36,710 nucleotides of DNA from Streptococcus lactarius (GTDB taxonomy: Bacteria; Bacillota; Bacilli; Lactobacillales; Streptococcaceae): NCBI RefSeq assembly GCF_016642265.1, contig NZ_MRXX01000015.1, forward strand, positions 624 through 37,333. Direction: 5' to 3'. Made by a program: the position numbers and the translations under genes. The notes beneath the pieces are model-generated. The model was not told where the DNA came from. It did no database searches and saw nothing but the letters and a program-made list of their open reading frames with translations. Positions 31,869 to 36,710 of this stretch are shown one piece after another (within the stretch, counting starts at the first letter, position 1; each line of letters begins with the position of its first letter).

Positions 31869-32695
31869 AATTAGCTCAAATTTTTAAGGGTTTTGAGGAA
31901 CAATTAATCACACAAGGAGAGGAAGCTGAAAGCCTCTCTTTTGTCTATCGGAGCCTCAAAAATCTCTCTTTTACAGACTTTATTTTTGCTATTCAGCAGG
32001 AAATCACTCCAGAGGAGAAAGAATTTGTAGAAAGTATCTACAAACAACTGGTTGCACATGTACCTGCCCAGTATCTCATCGGACATGCTGAATTCTATGG
32101 GATGGAGCTAAAGGTGGATGAGCGAGTCTTGATTCCACGCCCTGAGACAGAAGAGTTGGTTGAGCTCATTCTCACTGAAAATGCCAAGCCAAATCAGTCA
32201 GTTTTGGATATTGGTACTGGGAGTGGCGCTATCGCGCTTGCTTTAGCGAAAAATCGCCCAGATTGGCTTGTAACAGCAAGCGATATTTCTCCAGATGCAC
32301 TGAACTTAGCAAGCGAAAATGCGTCTTTGCAAGATCTAAAAATATCCTTTAAAAAATCTGATTGTTTTGCAGAAATTGCTGAAAATTATGATATAATTGT
32401 ATCCAATCCCCCCTATATCTCTCGGGCAGATGAGTCGGAGGTAGGCTTGAATGTCCTACATTCGGAGCCCCATCTTGCGCTCTTTGCTGAGGAAGATGGT
32501 CTGGCTATCTATCGCAAGATTGCTCAAGAAGCTAAGAATCATCTCCGTGAGGGAGGTAAGATTTACCTTGAAATTGGATACAAACAAGGCCATAGTGTTC
32601 CTGCATTGTTTAGGAAATATCTTCCTGAAAAACGTGTGAGGACACTCAAGGACCAGTTTGGTCAAGATAGGATGGTTGTTGTGGATGATGGATAG
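31865..32695 (+). CDS. prmC: Release factor glutamine N5-methyltransferase
   Basis: A 276-residue SAM-dependent enzyme that methylates the GGQ glutamine of release factors. The SAM-binding [14 protein letters not shown] is at 115-128 and the catalytic NPPY at 181-184; [12 protein letters not shown] is the conserved linker motif. A helical N-terminal domain binds the release factor. The start overlaps prfA by four bases without its own SD, and the following tsaC-type gene begins inside its end. Confidence 0.96.
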   Translation: MKLAQIFKGFEEQLITQGEEAESLSFVYRSLKNLSFTDFIFAIQQEITPEEKEFVESIYKQLVAHVPAQYLIGHAEFYGMELKVDERVLIPRPETEELVELILTENAKPNQSVLDIGTGSGAIALALAKNRPDWLVTASDISPDALNLASENASLQDLKISFKKSDCFAEIAENYDIIVSNPPYISRADESEVGLNVLHSEPHLALFAEEDGLAIYRKIAQEAKNHLREGGKIYLEIGYKQGHSVPALFRKYLPEKRVRTLKDQFGQDRMVVVDDG

Positions 32696-33299
32696 AATGA
32701 AGCAAGAGTTGGAAAATGGTGGAGCAGTCGTCTTGCCCACGGAAACAGTTTACGGTCTTTTTGCTAAGGCTCTAGATGAACAAGCTGTCGAACATGTTTA
32801 CCAGCTCAAGCGTCGCCCAAAAGACAAGGCGCTTAACCTAAACGTCGCTTCCCTCGAAGCTATCGAATTCTTTTCTAAGAATCAACCGACCTATCTCAAA
32901 CGATTGGTAGAAGCCTTTTTACCAGGTCCCTTGACCATTATTCTAGAGGCCAACGACAGAGTTCCCTACTGGATTAACTCTGGCCTAAAAACAGTCGGTT
33001 TTCGGATGCCCAGTCACCCTATCACGCTTGATCTGATTAGGGAGACAGGTCCCTTGATTGGCCCCTCTGCCAATATTTCCGGTCATGCCAGCGGTATTGT
33101 CTTTACAGATATTCTGAAGGATTTTGATCAAGAAGTTTTAGGACTAGAGGATGATGCTTTTCTGACCGGGCAAGATTCGACCATTATGGATTTGTCTGGT
33201 GATAAGGTCAAGATTTTACGACAAGGAGCGATCACGCAAGAAGACATTCTTGCTAAGTTACCAGATATTCCTTTTGAGGAGGTAGGATATGCTACGTGA
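32685..33299 (+). CDS. L-threonylcarbamoyladenylate synthase (YrdC/Sua5/YwlC family)
   Basis: A protein of about 204 residues that makes threonylcarbamoyl-AMP from threonine, bicarbonate and ATP, the first step of the t6A37 modification of ANN-decoding tRNAs. GGAVVLPTETVYGLFAKALDE, KRRPKDKALNL, FLPGPLTIIL, VGFRMPSHP and GPSANISGHASG are the conserved YrdC-domain motifs, with DSTIMDLSG near the end. It is shorter than B. subtilis YwlC and seems to lack the Sua5 C-terminal domain. The start lies inside prmC; ATGs at 32685, 32688 and 32697 are all possible and I cannot decide firmly. It overlaps the next GNAT gene by 11 bases. Confidence 0.92.
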   Translation: MMDRMKQELENGGAVVLPTETVYGLFAKALDEQAVEHVYQLKRRPKDKALNLNVASLEAIEFFSKNQPTYLKRLVEAFLPGPLTIILEANDRVPYWINSGLKTVGFRMPSHPITLDLIRETGPLIGPSANISGHASGIVFTDILKDFDQEVLGLEDDAFLTGQDSTIMDLSGDKVKILRQGAITQEDILAKLPDIPFEEVGYAT

Positions 33300-33720
33300 G
33301 TTGAAAGTAAGCGATGTCGAAGCTATTTATGAGATAAACAAAGAAGCTTTAGGATATGATTTTAGTCCTGAAAAAACAGCGAATCAGCTGGCTAAGTTAT
33401 CTCAGGACGTGCATCATTTCTTACTTGGGTACGAGGATTCAAGCAGTCATGAACTACTTGGATATGTCCATGCTGAGGTTTACGAATCGCTTTATTCACA
33501 GCCAGGTTTCAATATCTTGGCTTTAGCAGTTCAGCCAGACCATCAGGGTCAAGGCATTGGTAAAAGCTTGCTAGAGGGGTTGGAAATAGAAGCAAAAAGA
33601 CGGGGTTACGGGTTTATTCGTTTAAACTCTGCCGATCATCGTCTGGGGGCTCATGCATTTTATGAAAAAGTTGGCTATACTTGCGATAAAATGCAGAAAC
33701 GGTTCATACGCATCTTTTAG
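33289..33720 (+). CDS. GNAT family N-acetyltransferase
   Basis: A 143-residue acetyltransferase. Strand 4 and the acetyl-CoA loop read FNILALAVQPDHQGQGIGKSLLEGLE, with QGQGIGK as the cofactor motif, and RLGAHAFYEKVGYT is the common C-terminal part. Substrate unknown; its place after a tRNA-modification gene and the fold would allow a RimI-like protein acetylase, but the gene could equally act on a small amine. GGAGGTAGGAT precedes the ATG, which lies 11 bases inside the previous gene, so it belongs to the tdk-prfA operon. Same gene order is known in pneumococcus. Confidence 0.88.
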   Translation: MLRELKVSDVEAIYEINKEALGYDFSPEKTANQLAKLSQDVHHFLLGYEDSSSHELLGYVHAEVYESLYSQPGFNILALAVQPDHQGQGIGKSLLEGLEIEAKRRGYGFIRLNSADHRLGAHAFYEKVGYTCDKMQKRFIRIF

Positions 33721-33797
33721 TTTATCTCTAATTTCTTTTTAGAATTAGGATACACGACACAACTAAGGGACTAGTCATTTAGTAAAGGAGAAGACCC

Positions 33798-35054
33798 ATG
33801 ATTTTTGACAAAGACGATTTTAAAGCATACGATGCTGATCTTTGGAATGCCATTACCAAAGAAGAGGAGCGCCAGCAAAACAACATTGAGTTGATTGCTT
33901 CTGAAAATGTAGTTTCCAAGGCCGTTATGGCCGCTCAAGGGTCCATTCTTACCAACAAGTATGCCGAAGGTTACCCAGGTCGCCGGTATTACGGTGGGAC
34001 AGATGTGGTCGATGTGGTCGAAAGCCTCGCCATCGAACGGGCCAAAGAAATTTTTGGTGCTAAATTTGCCAATGTACAACCTCACTCAGGAAGTCAAGCC
34101 AATTGTGCGGCCTACATGGCTTTGATTGAGCCAGGAGATACCGTTATGGGTATGGATTTGGCAGCGGGTGGTCACTTGACACACGGTGCTTCTGTGAGTT
34201 TCTCAGGTCAAACCTATCACTTTGTGCCTTATAATGTTGATCCTAAAACGGAACTCTTGGATTTTGATGCGATTTTGAAGCAAGCCCAAGAAGTGAAGCC
34301 AAAACTCATTGTAGCTGGTGCGTCAGCCTACTCTCACATCATTGACTTCTCTAAATTCCGTGAAATTGCGGATGCAGTAGGAGCCAAGCTCTTGGTTGAT
34401 ATGGCTCATATCGCTGGTTTGGTCGCTGCTGGACTTCACCCAAGTCCAGTACCATACGCCCATATCACAACAACAACGACTCATAAAACCCTTCGCGGAC
34501 CTCGTGGTGGCCTGATTTTGACCAATGATGAAGAGTTAGCTAAGAAGATTAATTCAGCGATCTTCCCAGGAATTCAAGGTGGTCCTTTAGAACATGTTGT
34601 AGCTGCTAAAGCAGTTGCCTTTAAGGAAGTATTAGACCCTGCCTTTAAAGAATACGCTGCGAACGTGATTAAAAACACCCAGGCTATGGCTGAAGTCTTC
34701 TTAGAAGATCCTGATTTTCGGATTATTTCTGGAGGGACTGAAAACCACCTCTTCTTGGTTGATGTGACCAAGGTTGTTGATAATGGAAAAGTTGCTCAGA
34801 ACCTACTAGATGAAGTCAATATTACTTTAAACAAAAATTCTATTCCGTACGAAACCTTGTCTCCTTTTAAGACAAGTGGAATTCGTATCGGATCTGCAGC
34901 CATTACTGCGCGTGGATTTGGTGAAAATGAAAGTCGTAAAGTCGCTCACTTGATCATCAAAGCTCTAAAACACGCTGAAAATCCAGCTGTACTGGAAGAA
35001 GTGAGAGGAGAAGTCAAAGCCTTGACAGATGCCTTCCCACTCTATGAGGACTAA
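33798..35054 (+). CDS. glyA: Serine hydroxymethyltransferase
   Basis: A 418-residue PLP enzyme that converts serine and tetrahydrofolate to glycine and 5,10-methylene-tetrahydrofolate, the main one-carbon source for thymidylate and purines. The PLP lysine is Lys230 in [15 protein letters not shown], with [13 protein letters not shown] in the N-terminal part. AAAGGAG precedes the ATG. There are 77 bases after the upstream gene with no clear promoter or terminator (only a short CTAATT/AATTAG stem), so it probably belongs to the same operon. Works with Fhs in folate one-carbon supply. Confidence 0.97.
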   Translation: MIFDKDDFKAYDADLWNAITKEEERQQNNIELIASENVVSKAVMAAQGSILTNKYAEGYPGRRYYGGTDVVDVVESLAIERAKEIFGAKFANVQPHSGSQANCAAYMALIEPGDTVMGMDLAAGGHLTHGASVSFSGQTYHFVPYNVDPKTELLDFDAILKQAQEVKPKLIVAGASAYSHIIDFSKFREIADAVGAKLLVDMAHIAGLVAAGLHPSPVPYAHITTTTTHKTLRGPRGGLILTNDEELAKKINSAIFPGIQGGPLEHVVAAKAVAFKEVLDPAFKEYAANVIKNTQAMAEVFLEDPDFRIISGGTENHLFLVDVTKVVDNGKVAQNLLDEVNITLNKNSIPYETLSPFKTSGIRIGSAAITARGFGENESRKVAHLIIKALKHAENPAVLEEVRGEVKALTDAFPLYED

Positions 35055-35061
35055 TCATTTT

Positions 35062-36036
35062 ATGGATATCTATATTCAAAAAGCAATCATTCATCAGTTC
35101 CGTCCGGATGATACAGACTTGGTTTTAGCAGATAAGTTTCTCAATATTACTCCAAAAATTGAAGAATATCTACGTAGAAAAGTGGAGCGTGTGTATTCTG
35201 ATGAAGCAAAGACTGGGATTTTCGAAGAAGGAAATCCCTTCTTCCATCACATCACGGATGATCTCTTAGAAACATCTGTTACCCTAGCCAATCTTTGGAA
35301 AGAAGAGTTCAGTATTTCTGAAAATCAAAAGACCAATGATTTGGTCTATGTCCAATTTTCGAAAGAAGGAGTGGCACATTTTGCCTTCCTACGAATTGCA
35401 TTGCGTGAAACCTTGACTCACTTAGGTGGTGAGGTGGACAATCCAATCAAGCTCACTCAGAACAATCTACCAGGTTTTGGAACTGGAGCAGATGAAGCTT
35501 TAGTAGTCAATCTTGAAAGCCGTAAGTACCATTTGATTGAGAAACGCATCAAGTACAACGGTACCTTCTTGAACTATTTTTCTGAGAACCTTTTGCAGGC
35601 TCAGCCAAAGATTTCACCCAAGAAGTCTATCAAGGAACTGGAGAAGACAGCTCAACGTATCGCAGAGAGCTTTAACTCCGATGATTTTCAATTCCAATCC
35701 AAGATGAAGTCAGTGATTTTCAATCACATCGAAGAAGACAACCAATTGTCGCCTGAAAAATTGGCCGATGATCTCTTTGACAATAACCTGACAGCCCGAC
35801 TGAGATTTATTGATCAGGTCAAGGAAGCTGTTCCAGAGCCTGTCCGTTTTGAAGAGATCGATGCCAGTCGTCAGCTTAAGAAATTTGAAAATCAGAAACT
35901 TTCCTTGTCAAACGGAATCGAACTCATCGTTCCAAATAATGTCTATCAGGATGCGGAATCCGTGGAATTCATTCAAAATGAAAATGGAACCTATTCCATT
36001 CTGATCAAAAATATTGAGGATATACAAAGTAAATAA
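35062..36036 (+). CDS. Nucleoid-associated protein (YejK/NdpA family)
   Basis: A 324-residue cytosolic protein related to E. coli YejK (37-kDa nucleoid-associated protein). [27 protein letters not shown] at the start and the [39 protein letters not shown] region fit that family, as does the length. Its molecular role in streptococci is not established; DNA or nucleoid binding is inferred from the family. ATG 35062 (MDIYIQKAI) is chosen; GAGGA lies 11 bases upstream. An in-frame ATG at 35029 would overlap glyA and add residues unlike the family. It overlaps the next gene by one base. Confidence 0.85.
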   Translation: MDIYIQKAIIHQFRPDDTDLVLADKFLNITPKIEEYLRRKVERVYSDEAKTGIFEEGNPFFHHITDDLLETSVTLANLWKEEFSISENQKTNDLVYVQFSKEGVAHFAFLRIALRETLTHLGGEVDNPIKLTQNNLPGFGTGADEALVVNLESRKYHLIEKRIKYNGTFLNYFSENLLQAQPKISPKKSIKELEKTAQRIAESFNSDDFQFQSKMKSVIFNHIEEDNQLSPEKLADDLFDNNLTARLRFIDQVKEAVPEPVRFEEIDASRQLKKFENQKLSLSNGIELIVPNNVYQDAESVEFIQNENGTYSILIKNIEDIQSK

Positions 36037-36638
36037 TGATAAAACGCATACTCAAGGTCATCTTTTTCATCTTTATCATCTTTGGAATTTTTAAGGGAAT
36101 TCAGATCCACCATGATGTCAAACAAGTCCTACAATACCGCTCTTTCGTTCGGGAGGCCCTTGCGAATGAGGATACCACGGCTAATGAGAATCTGATCTTA
36201 GCCATGATCTATACTGAAACAAAGGGGCGAGAGGACGATCTGATGCAAGCCAGTGAGAGTGCTAGTGGAGAGACCAACACCATCAGTGATAACAAAGCCA
36301 GTATTCGTCAGGGGATTCAGACACTTTCAGATGACTTAAAAGAGGCCAAGAAAAAAGGAGTAGATAGTTGGACGGCTGTCCAAGCTTATAATTTTGGAAA
36401 AGACTACATTGATTACGTGGCTAAGCACGGTGGCACCAACTCTCTCGAATTGGCACGTGCCTATTCGCGGGATGTAGTGGCTCCTAGCCTTGGCAACGTG
36501 ACTGGTAAAACTTATCTATATCTACATCCAATTTCTCTCTTAAATGGGATGGAGCTCTATGTAAATGGGGGCAATATCTATTATTCTCGCTTAGTAGAGA
36601 CGAATATGACCATTATGAACTTATTCTCATGGTTTTAA
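36036..36638 (+). CDS. Membrane-anchored lysozyme-like protein (pneumococcal PvaA type)
   Basis: A 200-residue protein with an uncleaved N-terminal signal anchor (about residues 4-22) followed by an extracytoplasmic lysozyme-like fold. [23 protein letters not shown] contains the probable catalytic Glu61, and [34 protein letters not shown] matches the bacteriophage-type/CwlT-like lysozyme family (muramidase). Pneumococcus has a homologous surface protein in the same gene order, described as the vaccine antigen PvaA. It should cleave or remodel peptidoglycan at the cell surface. The start overlaps the previous stop (TAATG), so it ends the glyA-ndpA-lysozyme unit. It is complete, with the stop well before the window edge. 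Confidence 0.88.
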   Translation: MIKRILKVIFFIFIIFGIFKGIQIHHDVKQVLQYRSFVREALANEDTTANENLILAMIYTETKGREDDLMQASESASGETNTISDNKASIRQGIQTLSDDLKEAKKKGVDSWTAVQAYNFGKDYIDYVAKHGGTNSLELARAYSRDVVAPSLGNVTGKTYLYLHPISLLNGMELYVNGGNIYYSRLVETNMTIMNLFSWF

Positions 36639-36652
36639 TCAATTAAGTCAGA

Positions 36653-36707
36653 GAGAGTGGGACAGAAATCGTTCATTCGTTAGAATTTGATTTCGTCGTC
36701 CCACCTC
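36653..36707. terminator. Long inverted repeat, probable terminator
   Basis: GTGGGAC (36657-36663) pairs with GTCCCAC (36698-36704), and GAAATC (36665-36670) with GATTTC (36689-36694), with a small bulge between. The loop is 18 bases. The GGGAC core recalls the hairpin at 48-75. The arm continues GAG/CTC. A T-tract may lie outside the window. Confidence 0.6.
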
Positions 36708-36710
36708 CTC

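Noticed and set aside
33727..33750. Terminator between the GNAT gene and glyA
   Set aside because: The CTAATT/AATTAG stem is only six A/T-rich pairs and is not followed by a T-run.
1..36710. CRISPR arrays, IS elements, prophage genes, tRNA or rRNA genes
   Set aside because: No regularly spaced repeats, transposase or phage-like proteins, or RNA-gene signatures were recognised in any part of the window.

Overview
This is a 36.7 kb chromosomal stretch from a low-to-mid G+C Firmicute, almost certainly a Streptococcus of the mitis/sanguinis group. The basis is the close resemblance of many proteins to pneumococcal housekeeping enzymes (Pgm, Fhs, Nox, GuaC, Xpt, PrfA, GlyA), the gene order tdk-GNAT-prfA-prmC-tsaC-GNAT-glyA-ndpA-lysozyme familiar from pneumococcus, SD-type starts, and strong sigma-A promoters with extended -10 boxes. 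I see no rRNA, tRNA, IS element, prophage or CRISPR.

Layout: (1) 46-3732, minus strand: phosphoglucomutase, then the CoA operon coaB-coaC with an overlapping ECF S-component gene (probable pantothenate uptake). (2) 3912-9207: fhs, a MATE exporter and an acetyltransferase sharing a compact divergent promoter region, and the branched-chain amino acid carrier brnQ. (3) 9276-15100, a redox block: ccdA with a TlpA-like lipoprotein on the plus strand, converging on a minus-strand operon apbE / FMN reductase / FMN reductase with a PAS-like domain and a repeated tail; apbE is divergent from nox (water-forming NADH oxidase). (4) 15137-21719: a CLC antiporter, then efeO-efeB-efeU-tatC-tatA, an iron-uptake operon carrying its own Tat translocase, then an unlisted 36-codon membrane peptide gene. 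(5) 21720-22129: a gene-free stretch with a strongly folded multi-hairpin element. (6) 22130-27516: an alpha/beta hydrolase, guaC, a guanine-class riboswitch, xpt-pbuX and a second MATE exporter. (7) 27535-29615: ilvD behind a near-perfect CodY box, and a small tautomerase. (8) 29646-36638: tdk, three translation or tRNA-modification genes, two acetyltransferases, glyA, a nucleoid protein and a lysozyme-like protein.

The most unusual observation is in region 3. The last 34 residues of the 414-residue FMN reductase carry two copies of a 13-residue unit ending in DATSGAS. This matches the D-x-x-S-G-A-T/S pattern that ApbE flavin transferases modify with FMN, and a signal-less (cytosolic) ApbE is encoded in the same operon. 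I propose a cytosolic, covalently flavinylated NAD(P)H oxidoreductase with a flexible two-flavin arm. Both the apbE and the nox promoters carry cre-like CcpA sites over their -35 boxes, so the two sides look co-regulated by carbon source.

Other regulatory readings: CodY boxes (one mismatch each) stand just upstream of the efe-tat and ilvD promoters; a cre-like site sits at the pgm start of transcription; and coaB and the first MATE gene have -10 boxes six bases before ATG with no ribosome binding site, which predicts leaderless mRNAs. All functional statements rest on reading sequence motifs and family knowledge; no searches or folding programs were run.
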